Origin: Clostridia bacterium
Lineage (GTDB): Bacteria > Bacillota > Sulfobacillia > SLMV01
DNA length: 19,751 nucleotides
Assembly: GCA_007133365.1 (NCBI GenBank)
Contig: SLMV01000053.1
Location: 1 to 19,751 of the forward strand
Reading direction: 5' to 3'
The notes under the pieces are model-generated. The model was not told the origin of the DNA, searched no databases, and saw nothing but the letters and a program-made list of their open reading frames with translations. A program made the position numbers and the translations under genes. This document shows, piece after piece, positions 7,327 to 14,818 of this stretch. Each line of letters opens with the position of its first letter. Positions within the stretch are counted from its first letter, which is position 1.

Positions 7327-9054
7327 ATGGACATGGCCGCAATAGAACCCATGCACCATGAACGTGCAAAAGGAGCAAACGGACGGGCTTGCCTAGGAAC
7401 GCGTATGGTGGCATTCGGATTGATAACTGATGAGCAATTCAGCGAAGCGAAGAAATTACAAGAGAAGGAAATGCGCGGCGAGCGGATCGGAAATGTCCTG
7501 GTCCATCTCGGCCACGTCACATCGGAAGATCTGGCCAAGACCATCGCCCGCGAGATGGATATCCCCTACTTAGGCCCCGATTTTTCCGATATTGACCCGG
7601 AGATGGCCGCCCTCATGAGCCGGGATGCGGCGGAAAGACTCAATGCGGTCCTTGTCGGGCGCGAGGAAAACGGGCTTTTGTTGGCCATGGTTCATCCAGA
7701 CGACATGGTGGCCATGGATGATGTCTCCTTACGAACCGGAGGCGAAATGGTGCACCCGGCCGTAGTATCACCCATGACGCTGGAATTCTTTATCAATCGC
7801 ATCTACCGTGAAGCCGACGAGGCCGTGACCGCCACCGCGGACGGAGATGCAATGGATGCCCTCCTGGTGAGCCTGTCGGAAAAAGAGCACGATTCCCCGG
7901 TAGCGGGGCTAGTCAACAAACTGTTACAGCAGGCCATCGAAGAGCGGGCCAGCGATCTGCACGTTCAACCCGAGGTGAACCAAGTGTGGGTGCGATACCG
8001 CATCGACGGGCTCCTCCACGACATCATGACGTTTGAACGAAGCCAACTGCCAAGCGTGGTGTCCCGATTCAAGATCATGGCGCAAATGGACATATCGGAG
8101 CGGCGAATTCCCCAGGACGGACGGATCCGGGTGCAAATGGACAAGGGTTCCGTCGACCTTCGCATTTCCTCCTTCCCTACCATTCACGGAGAAAAAGTTG
8201 TGGTCCGAATTTTGGATCAACGCCGAGCGATCAGTGAGATTGGACGCCTGGGCATGGCGGATAGAGAACGTCAGCGGTTTCGAAACATGCTGGCCCGCCC
8301 CTGGGGTCTCGTGCTGGTATCGGGGCCCACCGGCAGCGGTAAATCCACCACGCTCACGGCGGGACTTCACGAGATAAACGCCCGGGACGTCAACATCATG
8401 ACGCTGGAAGATCCGGTCGAGTACCGGATCACCGGCGTCAACCAATCCCAGATTCAACCCAAGGCGGGATTCAGCTTCGCAAGCGGACTCCGATTCATCG
8501 TCCGACAAGACCCGGACATCATTATGATTGGGGAAATACGGGATACCGAGACGGCCGAGATGGCGGTTCGATCCGCTTTGACCGGTCATTTGGTTCTGAG
8601 CACAGTCCACACCAACAATGCCGCGGGAACCATCGGCCGACTTTTGGACATGGGGGTACAACCGTACCTCATCAGTTCCACCCTGCTCGGCGTCGTGGGC
8701 CAGCGTTTGGTGCGCCGATTGTGCAACACTTGCGCAACGGATTACGACCTGCCGTTCGATGACGTGAACCGGTTCGCCCTCCCCCTTCCCGACACACCGC
8801 TTCGGGTGAAGGCCCCGGTGGGTTGCCCTTATTGCAATAACACGGGATACCGCGGTCGGGTCGGAATCTACGAAGTGATGCAGGTCACCCGGCCGCTCAC
8901 CCGCCTCATTAATGAGCGGGCCTCGACCCCTGACATCCACGAGCAAACCATGCGGGACGGCATGACCAGTCTGGTGCAAGACGGCATCGATAAGGTCCTA
9001 GCCGGCATTACGTCGTTGGAAGAGGTACGCCGCATGGCCTACGATGCCTCTTGA
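7327..9054 (+). CDS. PilB/GspE-type secretion/type IV pilus assembly ATPase with MshEN-like N-domain
   Basis: This 575-residue hexameric-motor ATPase powers pilus or pseudopilus assembly at the inner face of the membrane. Residues about 23-77 hold two tandem MshEN-like motifs, LGTRMVAFG...LQ and RIGNVLVHLG...LA, the fold that binds c-di-GMP in MshE-type ATPases; the first copy has Cys where the consensus has Arg. The catalytic half has Walker A GPTGSGKST (333-341), Asp box LEDPVE (360-365), Walker B QDPDIIMIGEIRD (394-406) and His box TGHLVLSTVHTNN (419-431). A zinc tetrad follows: C466, C469, C500 and C503, typical of GspE/PilB and absent from PilT. The ATG at 7327 has AAAGGGGG 6 nt upstream and beats the GTG at 7282 and ATG at 7291, which lack good sites. 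No pilC, pilin or prepilin peptidase gene is next to it. It lies downstream of the c-di-GMP riboswitch, probably on the same transcript. Confidence 0.93.
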   Translation: MDMAAIEPMHHERAKGANGRACLGTRMVAFGLITDEQFSEAKKLQEKEMRGERIGNVLVHLGHVTSEDLAKTIAREMDIPYLGPDFSDIDPEMAALMSRDAAERLNAVLVGREENGLLLAMVHPDDMVAMDDVSLRTGGEMVHPAVVSPMTLEFFINRIYREADEAVTATADGDAMDALLVSLSEKEHDSPVAGLVNKLLQQAIEERASDLHVQPEVNQVWVRYRIDGLLHDIMTFERSQLPSVVSRFKIMAQMDISERRIPQDGRIRVQMDKGSVDLRISSFPTIHGEKVVVRILDQRRAISEIGRLGMADRERQRFRNMLARPWGLVLVSGPTGSGKSTTLTAGLHEINARDVNIMTLEDPVEYRITGVNQSQIQPKAGFSFASGLRFIVRQDPDIIMIGEIRDTETAEMAVRSALTGHLVLSTVHTNNAAGTIGRLLDMGVQPYLISSTLLGVVGQRLVRRLCNTCATDYDLPFDDVNRFALPLPDTPLRVKAPVGCPYCNNTGYRGRVGIYEVMQVTRPLTRLINERASTPDIHEQTMRDGMTSLVQDGIDKVLAGITSLEEVRRMAYDAS

Positions 9055-9286
9055 TATTGGCACCCATGCCTCGATGAGGTGAACAAGCGCCGCCCCATTG
9101 ACCCCGAATCTGACCGTTATCAGCACCCGATATCTCAGCTATCCTTCTGGGGAATTCGCGCAAGAGAAGGAGGCGGTGAAGGGGATTCGGATCCATATGG
9201 TTTGCTTTTCGTCAACCATCAAAGACAACCCATTTCCCCTGATCCCACCCTCTTCGTCACCCCCATACTCGTCCTAATTGGGTTGA

Positions 9287-10474
9287 CTACCCCACCACGC
9301 GCTCGAAAAAGCGAAGGAAGTTGGTCCCCAAGATGCCGCGTGCTTCGGTTTCACTGAGGCCGAGTTCTCTTAATAGGACCGTTGTCAAATTGGGCCAATC
9401 GGTCCAACGGGCATATCCTCGCTGCTCGAAGGTCTCACTTAGCCGATGCTCGGCTCGCCATCCGCTCCAACTAAACGAATGTTCGGTCAACGCACCCCCC
9501 ATCTGTCCGGCATACCGAACCGAAGGATCGGACGGCCAGACATCGCATCGACCATAATCGGTCCCAATTCCAACCTGCTCGATTCCGGCCAATTCGATCG
9601 TATGCTCAATCTGACGCGCAAAAGCGCTGAGATCACCGGTGTTGGTTGGCTGTAAGAACGCCGGGACCAATAGGACCCCAATGAAGCCACCGTCAGCCGC
9701 CACCCGGCGGATCTCGTCGTCGCTCCGGGCCCGAGCGTGCGGCAACACGCGATCGCACGCCACATGGCTCATGGCCACTGGTTCCGACGATTTCGCCAAC
9801 ACGTCAGCCGTGGTCTGGGCCCCGCAGTGCGAGACGTCGATAATAATACGGGCATCATTTAGAAGACGCACGACCTCGCGCCCAAATAGTGACAATCCGC
9901 CGTCGGCCGGCTCAAGACAACCATCGCCGACGAGATTACGCAAATTGTACGTTAACTGGACCGCACGAATCCCTAAATTATAGAAAAACCCCACGCGGTT
10001 AAGGTCATCTCCCAAAGGGGTGGTGTTCTCGAGATTAAGGATGATGCCCCGTTTGCCGGCGGCCTTTAACCGTCGAATATCCGTTCCCGAGGTCACCATT
10101 TCAAAGTCAGGTTTCAAAAGATCGAGCAACCCGTGGGTTGCGGCGATCATTTCCACGGCTTCGGAAAAAGCGGTTGCCGGCGGAGCATCATCAAGATGGG
10201 AGTTGTTGACAATGTCCACACCCGCCACCTCCCAGGCCGTTCGAAACGCATCCATCACACTGGGATCCTGGCGCATTTCGTCCAATAGCAGTCGACTCAT
10301 GGCCACTTGAATCGCCTGGGGACTCTTCCCTAAACGGCTCAGCCGTCGGGCCTCTTCCTTCATGCGCGGGGTCACGACCAACGCGGTATTGATTTGAGGC
10401 GATTGCGCATCAATCACCAGTTCCCTCCGATGAAAAGACGAAACATTGGCGTTTTGCTCTGGGTTCACGTTCAT
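9287..10474 (-). CDS. M19 (membrane/renal dipeptidase-like) family protein lacking the HxD motif
   Basis: The 395-residue product matches peptidase M19, a TIM-barrel family that cleaves dipeptides with two zinc ions. Retained family positions are E149 in NLENTTPLG (bridging Glu), H216 in DVSHCG, H237 in MSHVACDRVLPHARAR, and D306 in VGIGTDYG; LTYNLRNLVGDGCLEP and GGLSLFGREVV are also typical. The first zinc motif, usually DGHND, reads DAQSPQ at 22-27, so the HxD ligands are missing. Some bacterial M19 relatives also lack HxD, so this may be a distinct subfamily. The ATG at 10474 follows AAAGGAG by 7 nt and is preferred over an upstream frame to 10537. A GC-rich hairpin (about 10512-10545) lies in the leader. 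The CopB gene ends 253 bp upstream, so cotranscription is uncertain. Confidence 0.85.
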   Translation of the reverse strand: MNVNPEQNANVSSFHRRELVIDAQSPQINTALVVTPRMKEEARRLSRLGKSPQAIQVAMSRLLLDEMRQDPSVMDAFRTAWEVAGVDIVNNSHLDDAPPATAFSEAVEMIAATHGLLDLLKPDFEMVTSGTDIRRLKAAGKRGIILNLENTTPLGDDLNRVGFFYNLGIRAVQLTYNLRNLVGDGCLEPADGGLSLFGREVVRLLNDARIIIDVSHCGAQTTADVLAKSSEPVAMSHVACDRVLPHARARSDDEIRRVAADGGFIGVLLVPAFLQPTNTGDLSAFARQIEHTIELAGIEQVGIGTDYGRCDVWPSDPSVRYAGQMGGALTEHSFSWSGWRAEHRLSETFEQRGYARWTDWPNLTTVLLRELGLSETEARGILGTNFLRFFERVVG

Positions 10475-10667
10475 AAATGGCTCCTTTCCAACTAACTTCG
10501 CACAAGGGCCCGATGGGAGGGAGTGATGCGATGACACCCTCCATCAGGCCGTCACTTCATCCGATGATTCAAACGCTCGGGCTCGGCATTTGCCACATTA
10601 GAAAAATATCAAAACACCAGGGCACAACCGGAGTCTTAAATGGACGCTTAAGGTAGCATCGATAACC

Positions 10668-10699
10668 CGTCGGAACGCTTCCCGAAAAGGGCTCCGACG
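10668..10699 (-). terminator. Weak hairpin downstream of copB
   Basis: CGTCGGA (10668-10674) pairs with TCCGACG (10693-10699), with a short inner CCC/GGG stem. It lies 29 bp beyond the CopB stop on the minus strand, where a terminator would be expected, but no T-run follows, so this is weak evidence. Confidence 0.25.
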
Positions 10700-10727
10700 A
10701 GGTCGATCGCCCAAAACCCGAATTCAT

Positions 10728-12728
10728 CTAAGTTTGCGTTAGGTCGAGGCGTCTTAGCAACTGGGCATTGACGGCAACCATGATCGTACTCCCCGACATC
10801 AAAATGGCGGCGACCGCCATCGGAAGGAGAAAACCAAAAGGCGTTAGCAATCCCGCCGCAAGCGGCAAAATGACAACATTATAACCGGCTGCCCACGCGA
10901 GATTTTGCACCATCTTACGATACGTGGCCCGGGACAGATTCAGCAATCGAACGACATCTAAAGGGTCGTTCTTGATGAGCACAATACCCGCCGTCTCAAC
11001 GGCGACATCGGTCCCGGCGCCGATGGCAATGCCGACATCAGATGCCGCAAGGGCCGGGGCATCATTGATGCCATCGCCAACCATGCCCACGCGGTACCCT
11101 TCGGTTTGTAACCGTTCAATCACCTCTGCCTTGTCCTGAGGCAAAACTTCAGAAAAATATCGATCCAACCCGAGTTCCACCGCGACCTGTTGAGCAACGT
11201 TTTCACTGTCCCCCGTCAGCATGATAACTTCAATGCCTCGCTTTTTGAGCAATTCAACTGCCTTGCGAGAAGCATCGCGAACGCGATCCTTGGTCTCGAT
11301 GGCACCGATCAATTTGCCTTCTAACCAAACGTAGTAAAGGCCGCCGCCATCTTGGGTCGAAACAAACGTCGCATCCTCCGGTTCCAATCCCATCTCAGTC
11401 AATAAATGAGGACCGCCAACTTGGACGGCGCGGCCATCCACTTGCGCCTGCACCCCCCGACCACTTTCGGTCTCAAATTGCTCAGCGGCGGGGATATCAA
11501 TCTTCATCTTCTGGGCAAAACTAACAATGCTTTTTCCGATAAAGTGTTCCGAATCCATCTCGGCTGCCGCCGCCAAGCGGAGTATCTCCCGCTTTTCGAA
11601 TCCGTGGGCCGGATGAACGGCTACCACATGCTGATCACCATGGGTGAGTGTCCCGGTCTTGTCGAATACGATGCAATCTAGCCGTCTTGCCTCTTCTAAA
11701 GCCAGGCGATCTTTGATCAACAATCCATTTGTCGCCGCAATGGAAGTGATGATCGCCACGACCAGGGGGATCGCCAGCCCCAGGGCGTGTGGGCAGGCAG
11801 CCACTAACACCGTCACCACCCGTTCGATGACAAACGGTAGCGGGGCACCCGAGATCAACCAGGCGGTGAAGGTGAGGACGGCCACCCCTAACGCCACCGC
11901 CACCAACCAAAATGCCGCCCGATCTGCCAGCACTTGCACCGGGGACTTGGACGCCTGAGCGGCTTGGACCATACGCATGATTCCGGCAAGCGCCGTCTCT
12001 TCCCCGATCCCCTTCACCCGCACCCGAAGGGATCCACCCCCGTTGATGGAGCCGGCAATGACCGAATCACCCGGCGCCTTGTTGACCGGGGCCGATTCCC
12101 CGGTGATGAGGGATTCATTGATCATCGATTGTCCCTTTTCGATCACTCCGTCCGCCGGCATCCGATCCCCCGGGCGGACGAGGATGAGGTCCTCCATCGC
12201 CAGTTCACTGACCAAAACTTCTTCCATCGCCTGAGCCTTAATTCTAAGCGCCTTATCCGGCAGCAAAGCCGCCAACGCTTTAAGGGAGCCCTGCGCCTTT
12301 ACCACCGCACTCATTTCAAACCAATGCCCCAGGAGCATAATCGCCACCAGGGTCGCCAGCTCCCAGTAAAGGGTCTCCCCAGGAAATCCAAAGGTCACCG
12401 CGACGCTGTAACCATACGCAACGGTAATGGCCAAACTGATTAAGGTCATCATCCCCGGCTTTTTGGCACGGACTTCCGCGCGGGCCCCGCGCAAAAAGAC
12501 AATGCCGCCATAAGCGACAATTAGCGTGCTTAACAAAAAGGGAAGCCACTGGCTTCCCCAAAATTCAGGCGGTTGAAAATTGAACCACGCCTGGATCGAC
12601 TCGCTATAGATAAGGACCGGTATCGTCAGGAGGAAGGTCAGCCAGAACCGGTAGCGAAAAGACTCGGGGGAATGATCCATATGATCATGTCCGTCCTCGT
12701 GAGCGTGTTGCGGCTGATGTTCACTCAA
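10728..12728 (-). CDS. copB: CopB-type copper-translocating P1B ATPase (CPH class)
   Basis: A 666-residue heavy-metal P-type ATPase that exports copper across the membrane. The N-terminus is His-rich (about 4-19) with no CxxC metal-binding domain, as in CopB. The order of motifs is canonical: TGES (209-212), CPH (312-314) in the ion channel helix, DKTGT (356-360, phosphorylated D356), GDGINDAP (551-558). The last two helices carry YN (616-617) and MSGSTIMVAVNA (644-655), which with CPH are the P1B-3 signature. The nucleotide-domain HP dipeptide, normally SEHP, reads SEHF (393-396). The start is TTG at 12728 with AAAGGGG 7 nt upstream. The TspO-like gene ends 78 bp upstream on the same strand. 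No copper regulator (CsoR, CueR, CopY) or chaperone is in the window. Confidence 0.93.
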   Translation of the reverse strand: MSEHQPQHAHEDGHDHMDHSPESFRYRFWLTFLLTIPVLIYSESIQAWFNFQPPEFWGSQWLPFLLSTLIVAYGGIVFLRGARAEVRAKKPGMMTLISLAITVAYGYSVAVTFGFPGETLYWELATLVAIMLLGHWFEMSAVVKAQGSLKALAALLPDKALRIKAQAMEEVLVSELAMEDLILVRPGDRMPADGVIEKGQSMINESLITGESAPVNKAPGDSVIAGSINGGGSLRVRVKGIGEETALAGIMRMVQAAQASKSPVQVLADRAAFWLVAVALGVAVLTFTAWLISGAPLPFVIERVVTVLVAACPHALGLAIPLVVAIITSIAATNGLLIKDRLALEEARRLDCIVFDKTGTLTHGDQHVVAVHPAHGFEKREILRLAAAAEMDSEHFIGKSIVSFAQKMKIDIPAAEQFETESGRGVQAQVDGRAVQVGGPHLLTEMGLEPEDATFVSTQDGGGLYYVWLEGKLIGAIETKDRVRDASRKAVELLKKRGIEVIMLTGDSENVAQQVAVELGLDRYFSEVLPQDKAEVIERLQTEGYRVGMVGDGINDAPALAASDVGIAIGAGTDVAVETAGIVLIKNDPLDVVRLLNLSRATYRKMVQNLAWAAGYNVVILPLAAGLLTPFGFLLPMAVAAILMSGSTIMVAVNAQLLRRLDLTQT

Positions 12729-12806
12729 GACGTATCCCCTTTCGCTTTTAAATCTCGATTTGATCCGGCGACCCCTTCGCGCATCGCTTTCCAGATATCC
12801 TCACCA

Positions 12807-13571
12807 TTACCTGGATCCACGGTCGGACGTACGTGAGGCCCCAGCCGCCATGTGCATGCCGAGATAAACGCTGATACCAACCGCCACCCCCCAAGCGGTC
12901 AGAACCAAGGGAAAGTCATCAGCATTCGCCACCCCGATGCCCGACAAGGCCCAGATAATCACCAGCGCATAAATGAGGTCGCGCCGTTCACGAATAGCCA
13001 TCCCCGCAAGAACCGCCGCAAGCAATATCCCGAGAACTGTCCAACCATAAGGGCCGAGAGCAGAGGTATAGAGGTTTCGTTCATACAAAAACACGGTCGC
13101 ATTGACCAAAGTGGCCACGCTGATCCATCCGAGATAGAGACTAAACGGAACATTGAGTAACCACCATCCGACCAAAGCGGGATAATGACGCCCACGGTTG
13201 ATCCGTTGGTACAGCGTTCCGAGCATAAACAACAAGCCGATCATAAACAAAAGCGAAAGCCCCACTCGTTCCCAATGCCAGGCAAAAATCCAGGCGATGT
13301 TAAAAACACAACTCGCGGCAAAAACTGAACCCACACGGTCTAATCGATCATCGTTATCCGCCACGAACTGATAAATGAGAAACCCTGCCAATAGGAGGTA
13401 GATAAGAAGCCAAATAGAAAAAACGTAGCCTGCCGGTGTCAGTTGGACGGGGTACAGTGCGGATAATTCTGCGGGCGTCTTTCCCCCCAGGGGCAGTTGA
13501 TTGGCCAGATAGTTCACCAAGACCATGAGCAGATACGCGCCCACATTGATGTACTTCCATGTCAGCGTCAC
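12807..13571 (-). CDS. TspO/MBR-family (tryptophan-rich sensory) membrane protein
   Basis: A hydrophobic 254-residue protein with perhaps eight membrane segments, longer than the about 160-residue classical TspO. Recognisable family stretches are TPAGYVFSIWLLIYLLL (45-61), a W-rich NIAWIFAWHW (91-100), and VPFSLYLGWISVATLVNA (141-158). Classical members bind tetrapyrroles and cholesterol-like ligands and act in stress signalling; the role of long bacterial relatives is unclear. The GTG at 13571 has GGAGGG about 7 nt upstream. CopB follows 78 bp downstream on the same strand, so they could be one transcript. A 14-nt palindrome lies 26 bp upstream of the start. Confidence 0.8.
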   Translation of the reverse strand: MTLTWKYINVGAYLLMVLVNYLANQLPLGGKTPAELSALYPVQLTPAGYVFSIWLLIYLLLAGFLIYQFVADNDDRLDRVGSVFAASCVFNIAWIFAWHWERVGLSLLFMIGLLFMLGTLYQRINRGRHYPALVGWWLLNVPFSLYLGWISVATLVNATVFLYERNLYTSALGPYGWTVLGILLAAVLAGMAIRERRDLIYALVIIWALSGIGVANADDFPLVLTAWGVAVGISVYLGMHMAAGASRTSDRGSR

Positions 13572-13597
13572 GGATTACCCTCCATCCCACCCAGTGT

Positions 13598-13611
13598 TTC
13601 GGTCGACCGAA
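13598..13611. promoter_or_regulatory. 14-nt perfect palindrome upstream of the TspO-like gene
   Basis: TTCGGTCGACCGAA lies 26 bp upstream of the GTG start, where a repressor or activator could act on the TspO/CopB transcript. A palindrome of this length could arise by chance, so the role is speculative. Confidence 0.25.
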
Positions 13612-13712
13612 GCGCATAAGCGAAAAACCACTTCTTCCTTTTTAGTTTAACGGTTTTTGCTTGACATCACTAGGACAACACAACCGGAATTGGATGAATT
13701 TAGTAAACAAAG

Positions 13713-13760
13713 AAAACGCCCGGGCATTGAGGCACTGCTGCGATTACGCCCGGGCCTTTT
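13713..13760 (-). terminator. Intrinsic terminator of ribU
   Basis: Just past the ribU stop, two GCCCGGGC arms (13718-13725 and 13748-13755) pair around a 22-nt loop. The AAAA/TTTT flanks extend the stem on both sides, so read on the minus strand it ends in a T-run, and it could also work on the plus strand. It isolates ribU from the TspO-like gene. Confidence 0.75.
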
Positions 13761-13764
13761 GTCC

Positions 13765-14319
13765 TTAAGACGCTAACTTGAAGTGACGTCGCATCAGGTC
13801 GGTGGTACGACGGTAGAGAAGCATGGTCACCAGCGTACTGATTAACCCTCGTAGGAGATTGAATGGCAAGACCGCGGTCTGGATCAAAGGAATGATCTGT
13901 TCCGTCGGGATTCCCCAGATGGGAAGGGCCACATGGATATTGAGGATGACGCCGACGATGGCCATCAGTCCAGTGCCCACCAGCATTCCAGTCAAGGCCC
14001 CCCACCGATCCCGGCGAACGTAATGATAAATAATCCCTGCCACCAGGATCAACACCGTGGTGGTGCTCCAATTCATGAATGTTCCAATGAGCCCGCTCCG
14101 GCTCCGCGTGACAAAATACAGCACGTTTTTGACAATCACAATCAACACTCCGGGCACGGGTCCCATGGAAAAGGTCCCGATCAAAACGGGAACGTCGCTA
14201 AAATCATAGGACAAAAAGGGAGCCGCCGGCAGAAGTGGGAATTTGGGAAACCACATCAGCACCGTGGCGAGTGCCCCAAAGAGCGCAATGGACACCAAAC
14301 GACTTGTGGAAGACTTCAT
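13765..14319 (-). CDS. ribU: Riboflavin ECF transporter S component RibU
   Basis: A 184-residue, very hydrophobic membrane protein with about five or six spans, the size of ECF S components. The N-terminal stretch around residues 25-70 contains FPLLPAAPFLSYDFSDVPVL and then GPVPG and IVKN, which closely resembles the riboflavin-specific RibU subfamily. It captures riboflavin and works with the shared energising module (EcfT and two ATPases), which is not in this window. Its mRNA leader carries an FMN riboswitch, which independently supports riboflavin as the substrate. The ATG at 14319 follows AAAGGGG; an upstream in-frame start at 14400 would fall in the riboswitch leader and is rejected. 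It appears to be a single-gene transcript with its own promoter and terminator. Confidence 0.92.
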   Translation of the reverse strand: MKSSTSRLVSIALFGALATVLMWFPKFPLLPAAPFLSYDFSDVPVLIGTFSMGPVPGVLIVIVKNVLYFVTRSRSGLIGTFMNWSTTTVLILVAGIIYHYVRRDRWGALTGMLVGTGLMAIVGVILNIHVALPIWGIPTEQIIPLIQTAVLPFNLLRGLISTLVTMLLYRRTTDLMRRHFKLAS

Positions 14320-14352
14320 GCTATTTCCCCTTTCAATGGACTTCAGGGCATG

Positions 14353-14381
14353 AAAAAGACCCAGATCTTTGGACCTGGGTC
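14353..14381 (-). terminator. Regulatory terminator of the FMN riboswitch
   Basis: On the minus strand GACCCAG pairs with CTGGGTC around a ten-nucleotide loop, followed immediately by TTTTT. It lies between the aptamer and the ribU ribosome-binding site, as expected when FMN binding turns transcription off. Confidence 0.85.
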
Positions 14382-14398
14382 GGGATGGCGTTGGTACC

Positions 14399-14538
14399 AA
14401 TCTTCTTTCATCCGGACTTTACCGTCGGCACTGGAGTCTCACCAGTTCTGCTACCTCAGTAGCTCGTGGGCTCGCGCTTTCGCGCATCACCACCGGTTGG
14501 GAATCACCAATCGCTTGATTCACCCGACCCTGAAGATT
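14399..14538 (-). promoter_or_regulatory. FMN riboswitch (RFN element)
   Basis: The minus strand starts with AATCTTC and GGGTCGGGTGAA, continues with TTCCCAACCGGTGGTGATG, and ends with ACTGGTGAGACTCCAGTGCC, GACGGTAAAGTCCGGATGAA and GAAGATT. These are the conserved RFN blocks, and AATCTTC (14532-14538) pairs with GAAGATT (14399-14405) as stem P1. A regulatory terminator follows before ribU. FMN should repress expression, as in other members; the pairing is seen, the direction is from family knowledge. Confidence 0.95.
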
Positions 14539-14561
14539 GAGTTTAATGAACTTCTGACGGC

Positions 14562-14590
14562 ATTATACCGATTTGCTAAGCCAAAAGCAA
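14562..14590 (-). promoter_or_regulatory. Sigma-A-type promoter of the FMN riboswitch/ribU
   Basis: On the minus strand TTGCTT (14585-14590) and TATAAT (14562-14567) are separated by exactly 17 bp. The -10 is a perfect match and lies 23 bp upstream of the riboswitch P1 stem, so transcription would start just before the aptamer. Confidence 0.8.
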
Positions 14591-14762
14591 CTCATACCCA
14601 TCCGAAGATGGTGATGTCAAAACCCGCCATCATTGTCATGATCGGGGCACCCGAGGTGATCCGGTAAGAGGCGCCCCTTGGCTTCAACTAGTGGTCCTAC
14701 GTGCCCACGGCCCACGGGGGATCTTCACTCCTTCACCTCTGCCCACGCCGGGCGCACCCATA

Positions 14763-14794
14763 AAACGAGCCCCCGAGAAATCGGGGGCTCGTTT
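14763..14794 (-). terminator. Strong intrinsic terminator of the peptidase cluster
   Basis: AAACGAGCCCCCGA pairs over 14 bp with its reverse complement around a four-base loop, and on the minus strand it runs into TTTTAT. It lies 25 bp beyond the stop of the last M24 gene, closing the minus-strand hydrolase cluster. Confidence 0.9.
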
Positions 14795-14818
14795 GTGGCT
14801 CGGAATTTAGGGGTTCGC

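Noticed and set aside
9166..9278. AGAAGGAGG followed by a GTG-started frame of about 33 codons
   Set aside because: Only two bases separate the site from the GTG, and the peptide shows no pilin-like or other signature.
9079..9357. Plus-strand frame of 92 codons after the PilB-like gene
   Set aside because: Starts at GTG with poor spacing from its ribosome-binding site, overlaps the convergent M19 gene, and has an uneven, Pro- and Arg-rich composition.
12725..12784. 19-codon frame overlapping the CopB TTG start (possible leader peptide)
   Set aside because: The stop overlaps the start as in coupling, but its own ribosome-binding site is poor and the peptide is uninformative.
13666..13671. 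TTGACA on the plus strand
   Set aside because: Perfect -35 hexamer but no matching -10 at 16-18 bp, and no plus-strand gene follows.
14592..14639. 15-residue hydrophobic frame upstream of the ribU promoter
   Set aside because: No ribosome-binding site, and it ends at the -35 region; most likely chance.
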